A DNA stretch of 64,000 nt from Marinobacter sp. SS13-12 (GTDB lineage Bacteria; Pseudomonadota; Gammaproteobacteria; Pseudomonadales; Oleiphilaceae), in the NCBI RefSeq assembly GCF_030227115.1, contig NZ_JASSUA010000001.1, positions 2,768,551 through 2,832,550 on the forward strand, read 5' to 3'. This document shows, piece by piece, positions 1 to 8,069 of the stretch. The first letter of the stretch is position 1. Each line of letters opens with the position of its first letter. Below the pieces are notes generated by a model. The model was not told the DNA's origin. It did no database searches and saw only the letters and a program-made list of their open reading frames with translations. A program made the position numbers and the translations under genes.

Positions 1-381
1 ATGAACGCCGGGGGGCACCTTGTCACGGCCGAACAGCAGCACACCAAGGAACGCCGCTTCCAGGAAGAAGGCCGTTACCACCTCATAACTCAGCATAGGT
101 CCCAGGAAATTGGCAGTGGCCTGGGCGAAATTGCTCCAGTTGGTGCCGAACTGGAAAGACATCACAATGCCCGACACCACGCCCATGCCGAAGACCACCG
201 CAAATACCCTGGTCCAGAAGGCAGAAAGTTTTACCCAGGAAGGATTTTTTGTCTTGAAGGCCAGGCCCTCAAGGACAGCGATGTAAGAGGCAAGCCCGAT
301 GGTAAACACTGGGAAAATGGCGTGAAATGACACCACGAACGCGAACTGGATTCGCGATAGGATAAGAGGATCTAGTTCCAT
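1..381 (-). CDS. cydA: Cytochrome bd-type ubiquinol oxidase subunit I, N-terminal 127 residues (partial)
   Basis: This is the first 127 codons of a quinol oxidase subunit I, which oxidises ubiquinol and carries the haems of the bd oxidase in the inner membrane. The reading frame runs off the window at position 1, so the C-terminal part is missing. The protein begins MELDPLILSRIQFAFVVSFH; the His at about residue 20, in the segment FHAIFPVFTIG, matches the conserved N-terminal haem-ligand region of the family. The later segment GVLLFGRDKVPP is also typical of CydA/CioA. The ATG at 381 follows a good ribosome site (GGAGG, 6 to 7 bases upstream). Whether this is a CydA or a cyanide-insensitive CioA cannot be told, because the Q-loop lies outside the window. 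Confidence 0.88.
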   Translation of the reverse strand, partial: MELDPLILSRIQFAFVVSFHAIFPVFTIGLASYIAVLEGLAFKTKNPSWVKLSAFWTRVFAVVFGMGVVSGIVMSFQFGTNWSNFAQATANFLGPMLSYEVVTAFFLEAAFLGVLLFGRDKVPPGVH

Positions 382-565
382 GGGAACCCTCCGGTAACGT
401 TTACATCATAACGAACGGGCCCAGCGAACCCGTTCAGCCGCTGCCTTAGCTAAAATTGTTATGTTGTTATTACCGGCAGATCATTGTCATGCTACTAAAC
501 CTGGTGACAAAACCGATAGGTCAGATTGTCGCACCTCTTGATATAGCACAAGTATGGTGAAGCCA

Positions 566-1195
566 ATGAGCTTTTACGAGAACCGGATACTGCCACACAT
601 CATAGACCGCGCCTGCTCAATGGGCCAGGTGATGAAACTTCGCAGCCAGGTAGTTCCACACGCCAAAGGTCGGGTACTGGAGGTGGGCATGGGCTCTGCC
701 ATCAACATGGAATTCTATAACCCCGACCATGTCGACATGGTGTACGGCCTTGAGCCTTCAGATGGTATGCGCAGCAAGGCCCAGCCGAACCTCGCCCGGT
801 CTCCCATCAAAGTGGAGTGGCTGGACCTGCCCGGAGAAAAAATCCCCCTGGAAGATCACTCCGTGGACACCGTACTGCTCACTTTCACCCTGTGCACCAT
901 TCCGGACTGGCACACCGCTTTGCAGCAGATGTGGCGGGTACTGAAACCCGGTGGCGAACTCCTGTTCCTGGAGCACGGAGAATCTCCCCATGACAACACC
1001 CGCAAATGGCAACACCGGATTACTCCGGGTTGGAAGAAGTTTGCCGGTGGCTGCCACCTGAACCGTCACATCGCCGACCTGATCCGGCACGCCGGTTTCG
1101 AGATCCTGGAGCTGGAAAACCTTTACATTCCCAAAGCGCCGAAAATCGCCGGTTACATCTATAAGGGCAGGGCGGTGAAACCTGTGGATGCCTGA
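566..1195 (+). CDS. Class I SAM-dependent methyltransferase (methyltransferase type 11/UbiE-like)
   Basis: A cytoplasmic methyltransferase of about 209 residues with a Rossmann SAM-binding fold. The SAM-binding motif I is VLEVGMGSAIN near residue 40; an acidic motif II (YGLEPSDGM) follows, then the post-I segment WRVLKPGGELLFLEH typical of methyltransferase type 11 domains. The substrate cannot be predicted. The start at 566 (MSFYENRILPHII) was preferred to the in-frame ATG at 554 because the family usually begins close to this FY..RI.P motif; neither start has a strong ribosome site. It diverges from the bd oxidase gene across about 180 bases that hold no other gene. Confidence 0.8.
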   Translation: MSFYENRILPHIIDRACSMGQVMKLRSQVVPHAKGRVLEVGMGSAINMEFYNPDHVDMVYGLEPSDGMRSKAQPNLARSPIKVEWLDLPGEKIPLEDHSVDTVLLTFTLCTIPDWHTALQQMWRVLKPGGELLFLEHGESPHDNTRKWQHRITPGWKKFAGGCHLNRHIADLIRHAGFEILELENLYIPKAPKIAGYIYKGRAVKPVDA

Positions 1196-1226
1196 CACCA
1201 GGTTTCGGGGCGAAGCAGAATCTGAA

Positions 1227-1255
1227 TTGCGTTACCGAACGCGGCCTTATACAAT
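1227..1255 (+). promoter_or_regulatory. Sigma-70 promoter of tRNA-Leu
   Basis: A -35 box TTGCGT (1227-1232) is separated by exactly 17 bases from a -10 box TACAAT (1250-1255). The bases just after the -10 box are C-rich (CCTGCCC), like the GC-rich discriminators of stringently controlled stable-RNA promoters. Transcription would start near 1262, about 20 bases before the mature tRNA. Confidence 0.7.
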
Positions 1256-1281
1256 CCTGCCCTTCAAAACTCCCTCCGAAT

Positions 1282-1368
1282 GCCCGGATGGTGGAATAGG
1301 TAGACACAAGAGACTTAAAATCTCTCGACCGTTAGGTCGTGCCGGTTCGATTCCGGCTCCGGGCACCA
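1282..1368 (+). tRNA. tRNA-Leu (anticodon UAA)
   Basis: An 87-base class II tRNA with encoded CCA end. The acceptor stem pairs GCCCGGA with TCCGGGC. The anticodon stem is AGAGA/TCTCT with loop CTTAAAA, giving anticodon TAA at 1316-1318. A variable arm (CGACCGTTAGGTCG region) and the T arm with GGTTCGATTCC follow. It stands alone between the methyltransferase gene and a convergent transporter gene. Confidence 0.97.
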
Positions 1369-1415
1369 TCGTCATCAATCGGTTATAGTGTTTTCTGTTT
1401 GATCTCTCAATCGTT

Positions 1416-2168
1416 TCAGTCACCTAGGAACCCTTGTGCGAAATAGCCGGTAGCAAAAGCTAATCCGGCCGCTGCGGTACCCATTAACAATGTACGCAGT
1501 CCTGAACGCCAAACTGGCACACCATATACCGCGCTCTTAAGCATGCCGATACCTAAAAACACCAGCCCTGCGAGACCAAGACTTGCCAGGAATTGAGTTG
1601 TGGTACTGAACCCTGGCAGAGCATAGGGCAACAGGGGCAAAGTTCCGATCAAAAGGAACGCAGCGAACGTAGTCAGAGCTGATCGCAAAGGACTTAATCC
1701 AGCAGCAGAAAGCCCATACTCTTCTCGTAACATGGTGGAGACCCATACCTCTGGATCGTGACATAGGGCTTCGACCACCTGTTCAAGCAGCTCCCCCTCA
1801 AATCCCTTGGCGTGGAACAGCTGGCGAATCTCTTCTCGCTCGCCTTCCGGTATCAAGGCAATATGTTGATGTTCGACCTGTTTAGCGCTCGCAATCTGAG
1901 CCAACTGTGCCTGGCCAGCCTCATAGTTGCTCACCGCCATACTGAAGCCATCAGCAGCCAGGTTGGCGAAACCCAGGACTAATGCAACTTGTGGCGAGAA
2001 GCCCGCACCGAAAGCACCGGATATCACCGCAAAGGTAGTGACACAACCATCAATACCTCCGAGTACAGCATCAGGCAACGTTGAAGCTCGCATCGGCTTT
2101 GCCAGCCGTGCGCGCACCGCATCGGGTTGGTGCTCATCCAGAAGCTCCTCGCGGCTGGGAGTCGGCAT
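1416..2168 (-). CDS. VIT1/CCC1 family transporter (iron/manganese type)
   Basis: About 250 residues with the VIT1/CCC1 (DUF125) architecture: an N-terminal hydrophobic pair of segments containing DAVLGGIDGCVTTFAV and NLAADGFSMAVSNYE, a charged cytoplasmic middle part (residues about 95-150, with the motif REEYGL), and two or three C-terminal membrane segments. Members of this family move Fe2+ or Mn2+ across membranes, in plants and yeast into the vacuole; the bacterial substrate and direction are less certain. The ATG at 2168 was chosen over an upstream in-frame start because an AGGAGG ribosome site lies 7 bases before it. It is a single gene facing the tRNA. Confidence 0.85.
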   Translation of the reverse strand: MPTPSREELLDEHQPDAVRARLAKPMRASTLPDAVLGGIDGCVTTFAVISGAFGAGFSPQVALVLGFANLAADGFSMAVSNYEAGQAQLAQIASAKQVEHQHIALIPEGEREEIRQLFHAKGFEGELLEQVVEALCHDPEVWVSTMLREEYGLSAAGLSPLRSALTTFAAFLLIGTLPLLPYALPGFSTTTQFLASLGLAGLVFLGIGMLKSAVYGVPVWRSGLRTLLMGTAAAGLAFATGYFAQGFLGD

Positions 2169-2267
2169 GTCCAAACCTCCTGTGGTCAGGATGGATAACC
2201 ATAAGAGTATATGCACAACCAGAATATCGGGCTGACCAGAAGTGTAATGTGGACTTTCCCCCTACCA

Positions 2268-3584
2268 TCATACATTCGGGTCCTTTGACTCATCGGTGCG
2301 GGTGGTAGTCAGGTAGGTTTTAGTCACTGGATCGGGGACGGTTCGCGGCTCCAGCTCAAACACCTCCGGGGTTGAGGAAGGCAGATTGGTGTAAGCGCCC
2401 TTATCGACGATGGCGACCCGGGAATGGCGGTGAACATCCACTAGGATGTAGGAGCCCGTCAGCGCCAGAGCTACCATGGCTACCAGGAAGCCAGATAACG
2501 GCCCCATGGCAATGGCAACGCCGCCGGCAACAGCGGGTCCCGCCGCCGCACCTATGCCATAGCCCAACAGTAGCCCGGCACCGATATCAGCGGTATCGGT
2601 GGGCGTTCCAACGCGGTCGTTGGCATGGGCGAGGGCAAGGGGGTAAAGTGCGTACAGAACACCGTGGAGGCCCGCCAGCAGGATGTAAATCGCGGCCAAT
2701 CCCAGGCTCTGGCCCCAGATGAGCATGAGTGCGAAACTGGCGCTGACCAAGGTCGCGCTGGACATTACCCGACGGCGCTCGTAACGGTCCGATAGCATTC
2801 CCACGGGCCATTGCAGAATCAGGCCGAGAATAACGGGCACGCTCATCATAAGCGCGACGTTGGACGTGTCCAAGCCCAACGAGACCGCGTAGATCGGCCC
2901 CAGTGCGGTAAGGGCACCTCCCGAAAAGCCGGCCGCAGTGGCCGTTGCCAGACTCACTGGCGAGACGTTTATCATGCGTCGCCAGTTGGCGGGAGCACGG
3001 GGGGGGATTACCGGCGTGTCGGTGCGCCAGAACAGTACTGGCACCGCTGCCAGGCATAGGGCGATAGCCGCGACGCTGAATGGTTGCCAGAGCGTGTCTG
3101 GCAAGAAGGTCAGAAACAGTGGCCCAATGCCAATGCCTCCGTAAACTGCGAGGGTGTAGACCGCAAGCACCCGTCCGCGTGCCTCGGGGCCGGAGGCACT
3201 AACCAACCAGGCTTCAACCACAACTGCTACGGCGGCAATACTGGCGCCATGCAGTAGTCGGATTATTCCCCAGAACCAGAGGGAGTCGATCAGCGCGAGG
3301 GACAGCACGGCAAAGATGACAATACCCAACAGGCCGCCAAATGCGCGGATATGGCCGACGCGCCGGATAAGCAGCGGCCCGAGAAAAGCGCCCAGGCCGA
3401 ATCCCAAGAAATAACAAGCCGTGACAAAGCCCGAGATGGAGCCACTGGCGAGCCGAAGCGGAACCAGCGTATGAGTTAATCCCTGGCTTACGTACATCAC
3501 CACGGTTGCCAGCAGTAGGACCGCCAACGATGCGAGTTTTGGGGCGACGCGATGGTGTGTTGTGTTGTCCTGGTTCATGGGCAA
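2268..3584 (-). CDS. Major facilitator superfamily transporter (YcaD-like)
   Basis: About 438 residues with twelve predicted membrane segments in two six-helix halves. It has the MFS loop pattern after helix 2 (GPLLIRRVGHIRAFG) and its repeat in the second half (GMLSDRYERRRVM), followed by a hydrophilic C-terminal tail of about 50 residues. The sequence looks like the YcaD group of MFS carriers, whose substrates are largely unknown. The start is either TTG at 3584, which has AAGGA at good spacing, or ATG at 3578, two codons later. No partner gene is close by, so the substrate cannot be inferred from context. Confidence 0.8.
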   Translation of the reverse strand: MPMNQDNTTHHRVAPKLASLAVLLLATVVMYVSQGLTHTLVPLRLASGSISGFVTACYFLGFGLGAFLGPLLIRRVGHIRAFGGLLGIVIFAVLSLALIDSLWFWGIIRLLHGASIAAVAVVVEAWLVSASGPEARGRVLAVYTLAVYGGIGIGPLFLTFLPDTLWQPFSVAAIALCLAAVPVLFWRTDTPVIPPRAPANWRRMINVSPVSLATATAAGFSGGALTALGPIYAVSLGLDTSNVALMMSVPVILGLILQWPVGMLSDRYERRRVMSSATLVSASFALMLIWGQSLGLAAIYILLAGLHGVLYALYPLALAHANDRVGTPTDTADIGAGLLLGYGIGAAAGPAVAGGVAIAMGPLSGFLVAMVALALTGSYILVDVHRHSRVAIVDKGAYTNLPSSTPEVFELEPRTVPDPVTKTYLTTTRTDESKDPNV

Positions 3585-3883
3585 TTCGCTGTTCCTTAGC
3601 CGCTACCGCCAAGCTCTGGCTTCAGTTAGTACGGGACTCTGTCTTAAAAGACATCATAAGGGATTAGTATGGCCCATTGACTCTGGCTGGCTAATGAGTG
3701 TCCCAGTTTCTACGACTGGCTTTTATCCAGGCACTCACGCCCAATACTATCCATATCTTGACATGACAGTCCCTCTACCTGCGCCACTCTGTCCCTCCGG
3801 CCCATCTCCGAATGGTCTAAAATAAGTGAATGGAACAACCGCAAGCGCTTCCCCTGATCCACTCAAAAGAGCAGGTGCCCACC
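3585..3883. other. Intergenic region with no clear gene
   Basis: About 300 bases between the divergent MFS and VOC genes. Short reading frames exist but have no ribosome site or convincing coding character. The region probably carries promoters for both flanking genes; I see no strong inverted repeat or terminator. Confidence 0.5.
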
Positions 3884-4243
3884 ATGAAACCCGAATTCAG
3901 ACCCGGCAAGAATATCGCCATGAAAATACCGACACATGAGTACGAAAGCACCGTTGGTTTCTATCGCGATGTTGTAGAACTCAGGGAACTTACTGCCATC
4001 GGCAGCGACACCACGCCCCGGTTCGAGTTCGGGGACAAGGTGTTATGGCTGGATTGTGAAGCACGGATCAGCCAGGCGGAGATATGGCTGGAGATAGTCA
4101 CCGACAATATCGAGCTGGCATCTGAATATCTGGCTGAGCAGGGCTGTGATCGTCGCGATGAAATCGAACCCCTGCCGGATGGCTTCCAGGCGTTCTGGGT
4201 ATCGAGTCCGTCAAATATTATTCATCTGGTGTCTGCGGGTTGA
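3884..4243 (+). CDS. VOC (glyoxalase/bleomycin resistance fold) family protein
   Basis: A small protein of about 119 residues with the beta-alpha-beta-beta-beta arrangement of VOC domains: IAMKIPTHEYESTVGFYRDV at the start, then FEFGDKVLWLDC, and ending WVSSPSNIIHLVSAG. VOC proteins include glyoxalases, extradiol dioxygenases and antibiotic-binding proteins, so the reaction cannot be named. The start at 3884 follows GCAGGTG and matches usual domain borders; an upstream ATG at 3830 would add 18 residues of low-quality sequence. Its last 22 bases overlap the convergent Crp/Fnr-type gene. Confidence 0.75.
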   Translation: MKPEFRPGKNIAMKIPTHEYESTVGFYRDVVELRELTAIGSDTTPRFEFGDKVLWLDCEARISQAEIWLEIVTDNIELASEYLAEQGCDRRDEIEPLPDGFQAFWVSSPSNIIHLVSAG

Positions 4244-4989
4244 TGATTGATGTGCCAGGGCTCCGGGGGCCATTGCTCAATGTCCGTCCCGAACACCACG
4301 CGGTACCTGTTGGTGAGGGTGGCGTGGCAGCGGCAGGCTGCGCTCTCAAGACCGGCATGATCAAGAATGCGGATCACACCACGGGAGTGGCTGATCAGGC
4401 CCCGCCGGTGAAGGGAGCCGACAGCATGGGTTATGCCGCTTCGGCGCACTCCCAGCGCATGGGCGAGCTGGCAGTGGGTGAGGTGGATCGTATCGGAGAG
4501 GCTCAGGTCCCGGGTCATCAGCAGCCACCGAGCCAGGCGGGGTTCTATCTCGTGGAAATGCATGCAGGCAGCGGTCTGGAGGGTTTGCATCATAAGCCGG
4601 AACTCGTAGTGATGCACTGACTCCAGCAGATGCGAGTTGGCACGCAGTTCCTGTTGCAACTGCGCCGTCGCCATCATCAGGGCCGTGCCGGCCACCTGCA
4701 CCTCCGCGCGCATAGGCGCCGCCAGGATGCCCAGTGACACCGTAGATCCGAGCATGCCGTCGCGACCGACCAGGCCCAACTCGAGCGGCGAACGGTTATC
4801 AAGTGTCATAGCCAGTGAAATGACCCCCGACGTCGGAAAATAGGCCGCTTGCAAGTCCTGATTCGACTCCCACAGAACGTCCCCCTGTCTGAGCTCGGTT
4901 CTGTGACACAGGGCTGTAAACCGGCGGCCTTCCTCGTCCGGCAGCGCCTCGATTATGGCGTTCCTCTCCTCTTTACATCCCTCGGTCAT
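4222..4989 (-). CDS. Crp/Fnr-type transcriptional regulator with an atypical effector domain
   Basis: About 255 residues. An N-terminal cyclic-nucleotide-binding-like beta roll (about residues 25-125, with GDVLWESNQ and FPTSGVISL) precedes a C-terminal winged helix-turn-helix (HLTHCQLAHALGVRRSGITHAVGSL broken here as HLTHCQLAHALG then VRRSGITHAVGSL, about residues 175-205). The phosphate-binding cassette expected for cAMP binding is not recognisable, so another signal is likely. The ATG at 4989 has GGGAGG about 8 bases upstream; longer frames upstream lack a ribosome site. The gene's 3' end overlaps the VOC gene by 22 bases. The promoter region upstream contains two hairpins (see 5078-5155). 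Confidence 0.82.
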   Translation of the reverse strand: MTEGCKEERNAIIEALPDEEGRRFTALCHRTELRQGDVLWESNQDLQAAYFPTSGVISLAMTLDNRSPLELGLVGRDGMLGSTVSLGILAAPMRAEVQVAGTALMMATAQLQQELRANSHLLESVHHYEFRLMMQTLQTAACMHFHEIEPRLARWLLMTRDLSLSDTIHLTHCQLAHALGVRRSGITHAVGSLHRRGLISHSRGVIRILDHAGLESAACRCHATLTNRYRVVFGTDIEQWPPEPWHINHQPADTR

Positions 4990-5304
4990 CGTGACGGCCT
5001 CCCTGCGGCATTCCGGCCGCTCAAGCTTCCCTTGGCATGGACCAGCAGAATTTCCCAAACACCCTGTACCCATACGTGAATAAGGTCTGTGCGGTTGCGC
5101 ACTCTGGCGTTCTGCAACTGGCCTTATTCCAATATTGCAGGGCCGGACTCCGGCCAATAATTCCCGGCTATGTTCGATAGCGTACAGAACTCGGAAACCA
5201 GTGAGCCTAGCCTCTTTGATATAGCAATAAGTGAAAGGCAATCGCATTACTTTTACGGAAGGGGGTATTGGCCAAAGCCAATAGTCCAATAATAAGGAAA
5301 CAGG
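4990..5304. other. Divergent intergenic region (Crp/Fnr-type gene / lipoprotein gene)
   Basis: This 315-base stretch has no credible gene. It should hold the promoters for the divergent regulator and lipoprotein genes. It also contains the structured segment at 5078-5155. Near the lipoprotein start there is AAGGAAACAGG as ribosome site, and a short inverted repeat TTGGC-CAAA-GCCAA about 35 bases before the ATG. Confidence 0.5.
5078..5155. other. Structured segment with nested hairpins upstream of the Crp/Fnr-type gene
   Basis: GAATAAGG (5078-5085) pairs perfectly with CCTTATTC (5122-5129). Inside this pair is a 5-bp hairpin GTGCG-GTTG-CGCAC (5089-5102). Immediately beyond is a second hairpin GGCCGG-ACT-CCGGCC (5141-5155). 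If transcribed on the minus strand it would be part of the regulator's 5' leader. Neither hairpin is followed by a T run, so these are not typical terminators. Function is unknown. Confidence 0.4.
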
Positions 5305-6198
5305 ATGTTAAAGCTCCCCGGAAACACGTTAACAAGATTTTCCCTGGTCTTCGTCACGCTTTCGTTGGCCGCCTGTGGAGGTGGCGGCTCTAGTAGCACT
5401 ACTGTTATAAGTCAAGAAAACACCGGCGGCGGAACGCCTGAAGATACTTCAAGCGGTAGTGACGACTTTGTGGGAAAAGAGGTTCAAGACCACTTCGTCG
5501 GAGCCGATGCAATTCTCAAAGCCGGTGTTTATTCAGTTGTGGTGACTTACACGGATGAGAGGGAACCTCTCGTTGGGCCCATGTTATTGAGCGCGACGGG
5601 CAATTTCACTTTCCCCTTTGGTGACCGTGTTACTTCGGGCACTTTAATTTATGACGGTCTTTCTGACTCAGAGGGCTCTTACATTGAGGGTCCTGTGGTT
5701 GAATACGAGCTCTTTGACGAGTGGGTTCGCACGCCGGAGAGCGCTGACAAGAAGGCTACTATCGTGGGCGTTGTGCCTCCAGATCAAAATGTGTCTGCGT
5801 TACTGGATACCGGGGCCCTTGTAGAGGAAATCAAGATTACGCGAGATAACTCAGCTAGCAATCAAAGTCTGAGGTTTGATCAAATTGCAGGTACACACGA
5901 GGCCAGCGCCGGGTCAGACCCTCAAATTATGATAGACGTCGACGGCGGTATAAACGGCGTCGACAGAGGATGTATTCTCGAGGGACAGGTCACGATTCCG
6001 GTTGCTGAAGTCAATATCTATGAACTCTCCTACGAAGCGTCAGGTTGCACTGATCTGCCCGAAGCCACAGGCGAGGAAAGAGATGGGGATTACCTTGGCA
6101 TCGGTACTTTCACTCCCGCAGGTAGTGAGGGGGAGGGGAGTATTGAATTTGCCGCAAGCAATGGCAAAATCGCGTTCTATTTTGCCGGTACAAGGTAA
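5305..6198 (+). CDS. Predicted outer- or inner-membrane lipoprotein of unknown function
   Basis: A protein of 297 residues with a lipoprotein signal: positively charged start, hydrophobic core, and lipobox LAAC with Cys at residue 24, followed by a Gly/Ser-rich linker (GGGGSSST). The mature part is acidic and beta-rich in appearance, contains only two other cysteines (about residues 223 and 247) that could form a disulfide, and has no motif I recognise. Its codon use and base composition look more AT-rich than the neighbours, which could indicate recent acquisition. It stands alone on the plus strand between divergent and convergent neighbours. Surface adhesion or binding is only a guess. Confidence 0.75.
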   Translation: MLKLPGNTLTRFSLVFVTLSLAACGGGGSSSTTVISQENTGGGTPEDTSSGSDDFVGKEVQDHFVGADAILKAGVYSVVVTYTDEREPLVGPMLLSATGNFTFPFGDRVTSGTLIYDGLSDSEGSYIEGPVVEYELFDEWVRTPESADKKATIVGVVPPDQNVSALLDTGALVEEIKITRDNSASNQSLRFDQIAGTHEASAGSDPQIMIDVDGGINGVDRGCILEGQVTIPVAEVNIYELSYEASGCTDLPEATGEERDGDYLGIGTFTPAGSEGEGSIEFAASNGKIAFYFAGTR

Positions 6199-6235
6199 TC
6201 GGATATACCTGATAACATTTGTAAATTGTAAACAA

Positions 6236-6317
6236 CGGTACCCGCACCTGAGTCAGATTGAGAGGCACGTTAATGATTCAACAGATTTGAGTTGAATCGG
6301 GCGATTTGCGGGTGCCG
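6236..6317. other. Large nested stem-loop between convergent genes
   Basis: A 10-bp outer stem pairs 6236-6245 (CGGTACCCGC) with 6308-6317 (GCGGGTGCCG), perfect apart from one G-U pair. Within it an 8-bp perfect hairpin pairs GATTCAAC (6275-6282) with GTTGAATC (6291-6298). It lies between the stop codons of the lipoprotein and crotonase genes, where a bidirectional terminator would be expected, but no T run follows either arm. Confidence 0.45.
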
Positions 6318-6330
6318 GCTCCAGACATGC

Positions 6331-7134
6331 TCACTTCCTGGCCATAGCCTCCAGCATCCGGTTAACCGCCTCCAGATGCTCCGGCTCGTTGTGGCACATG
6401 CCCTGAAAATTCGCGCACACATCCAGAAAATCTTTCAGCTCCATACGCGGTGCCATTTTCATCAGGCGTTTTGTTAATCGGGTGGCCTTCGGGGGCTGGC
6501 TGGCGATGCGGTTTGCCATGGCATTTGCTGTGTTGAGCAGTTCGTCGGCCGATACCACGTCCAGCACAATGCCCAGCTCTTTGGCTTCTTTGGCGTCAAT
6601 GATGCGGCCGGTGAGTGTCAGCTCAAAGGCGCGTTGGTAGCCGATCAGGCGTTGCATGAACCAGGCGCCGCCGTCTCCGGGAATGATGCCGAGGTTAAGG
6701 AAGGTTTCGCCGAACCTGGCGTTTTCCGAGGCGATGCGGATATCGGCCATGTTCGCCAGATCGAATCCTGCGCCGATGGCGGGGCCGTTTACGGCGGCGA
6801 TGATCGGCACTTCCACGTCCTGAAGGGCCAGGGGAATTCGCTGAATACCCTTGCGGTAGCGGTCTGCGCACTCGGCCACATCACCTGCGAAATCTCCGCT
6901 GCGATTGGCCATGTCACGAATGTTACCGCCGGCGCTGAAGGCGGAGCCGGCACCAGTGACCACCAGTACCGATACCTCATCGCACTGGTTGACCCAGTCG
7001 GCAGTGGTCACGATGTCCTCGATCAGGCTGGAGCCTGTCAGTGCGTTGCGCAGATCGTGACGGTTCAGGGTGAGGGTGGCTACCCGGTTTTCCAGGGTAA
7101 GCAGTGCATCGGTGAGAGTCGGTACGTTGGTCAT
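6331..7134 (-). CDS. Crotonase (enoyl-CoA hydratase/isomerase) family protein
   Basis: A 267-residue member of the crotonase fold, which binds acyl-CoA thioesters. The oxyanion-hole segments are visible: SAGGNIRDM near residue 70 and NGPAIGAGFDLANMAD near residue 115-130. Compared with classical enoyl-CoA hydratase, the first catalytic Glu position is Asp (GAGFDLA) and the second is Phe (FGETFLNLG). An Asp is present in IIPGDGG. The protein is therefore probably an isomerase, a hydrolase or another crotonase activity rather than a standard hydratase. It is followed (transcriptionally preceded) by the EamA exporter gene 52 bases away, with a start at 7134. Confidence 0.85.
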   Translation of the reverse strand: MTNVPTLTDALLTLENRVATLTLNRHDLRNALTGSSLIEDIVTTADWVNQCDEVSVLVVTGAGSAFSAGGNIRDMANRSGDFAGDVAECADRYRKGIQRIPLALQDVEVPIIAAVNGPAIGAGFDLANMADIRIASENARFGETFLNLGIIPGDGGAWFMQRLIGYQRAFELTLTGRIIDAKEAKELGIVLDVVSADELLNTANAMANRIASQPPKATRLTKRLMKMAPRMELKDFLDVCANFQGMCHNEPEHLEAVNRMLEAMARK

Positions 7135-7186
7135 TGTAGGGTTCCTTGTTGTGGCTTAAAGGTTATCTTCGCGCGCCGGGTTCCCG

Positions 7187-8065
7187 CTAATCAACAACCA
7201 CCCGGGCTTTCCGGTAGCGTTTTACTTCTATCCAGCCATGGGTAGCCAGTGCCGAGAAGACAATCACGCCGCCAATCAGGCTGAGGTTTGGCGGCACCTC
7301 ATCCAGAAACAACCACACCAGGAAAGACCCCAGCACGGTTTCCAGTAGCAGCATCAGGCTGACTTCCGCCGCCGGTATGTAACGTGGGCCAATCTGGATG
7401 AGGATGCAGGCCATTGGCAGGAAAACCAGACAGAGCAGGGCAATGAAAAACCCGTCCCTTGGCGAGAGCGCCTGTGCTCCACCCATGACCGCCGCCACGA
7501 TGGCCAGAGCCAGGGCACCAAACATCAGCATCACACTCATGTCGCAGTCGGGCCGGGAGCGGGCCACATTGAGGTTGGAGGCGAGGGCAGTGGCAGCAAT
7601 ACCGGCCATCATCAGCCCCAGGGGGTCGCCTTTACCCCATTCGCCGATGGCCATGAAGGTTGCGCCGGTCACGCACACCAGGATGACAACCCAGGTTCGC
7701 CAGGGCAGGGTTTCCTTCCACACCAGCCACGCAATAAGCGCTGCGATCACCGGGGCCGTGTTGAGAATAACCAGGACGTTGCCGGCAGCCGTGTTCTTCA
7801 TGCCTACAACGAACCCTAACGTGCTTATCGCGAAAGCTCCGGCGCAGAACAGTCCCTTCCAGCCGCAGCGCCTGATTTCGGTGGTCAGGCGCGAACGGTA
7901 CCTGAGCCAGCTGATGACCAGGAAGCTGATGGCCAGCAGCAGGCCACGCCAGAACAGGAATACCACCGGCTCTACCGAGGTGATCTTGACCAGTAGCGCG
8001 TCCGGGACAATGAACAACACGCCCAGGGCGGCGATGGTCAGGCCTTTGATCCGGGTAGTCTGCAA
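7187..8065 (-). CDS. EamA/DMT family transporter
   Basis: About 292 residues with ten predicted membrane helices arranged as two EamA repeats; the first repeat contains FWRGLLLAISFLVIS and the second ends ETVLGSFLVWLFLDEVPP, a typical drug/metabolite transporter pattern. Such proteins usually export small metabolites; the substrate is unknown. The likely start is TTG at 8065, with GGGGAG as ribosome site lying inside the last codons of the upstream patatin gene, whose stop is 4 bases away. This suggests translational coupling with the patatin gene. Confidence 0.83.
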   Translation of the reverse strand: MQTTRIKGLTIAALGVLFIVPDALLVKITSVEPVVFLFWRGLLLAISFLVISWLRYRSRLTTEIRRCGWKGLFCAGAFAISTLGFVVGMKNTAAGNVLVILNTAPVIAALIAWLVWKETLPWRTWVVILVCVTGATFMAIGEWGKGDPLGLMMAGIAATALASNLNVARSRPDCDMSVMLMFGALALAIVAAVMGGAQALSPRDGFFIALLCLVFLPMACILIQIGPRYIPAAEVSLMLLLETVLGSFLVWLFLDEVPPNLSLIGGVIVFSALATHGWIEVKRYRKARVVVD

Positions 8066-8069
8066 GCGG

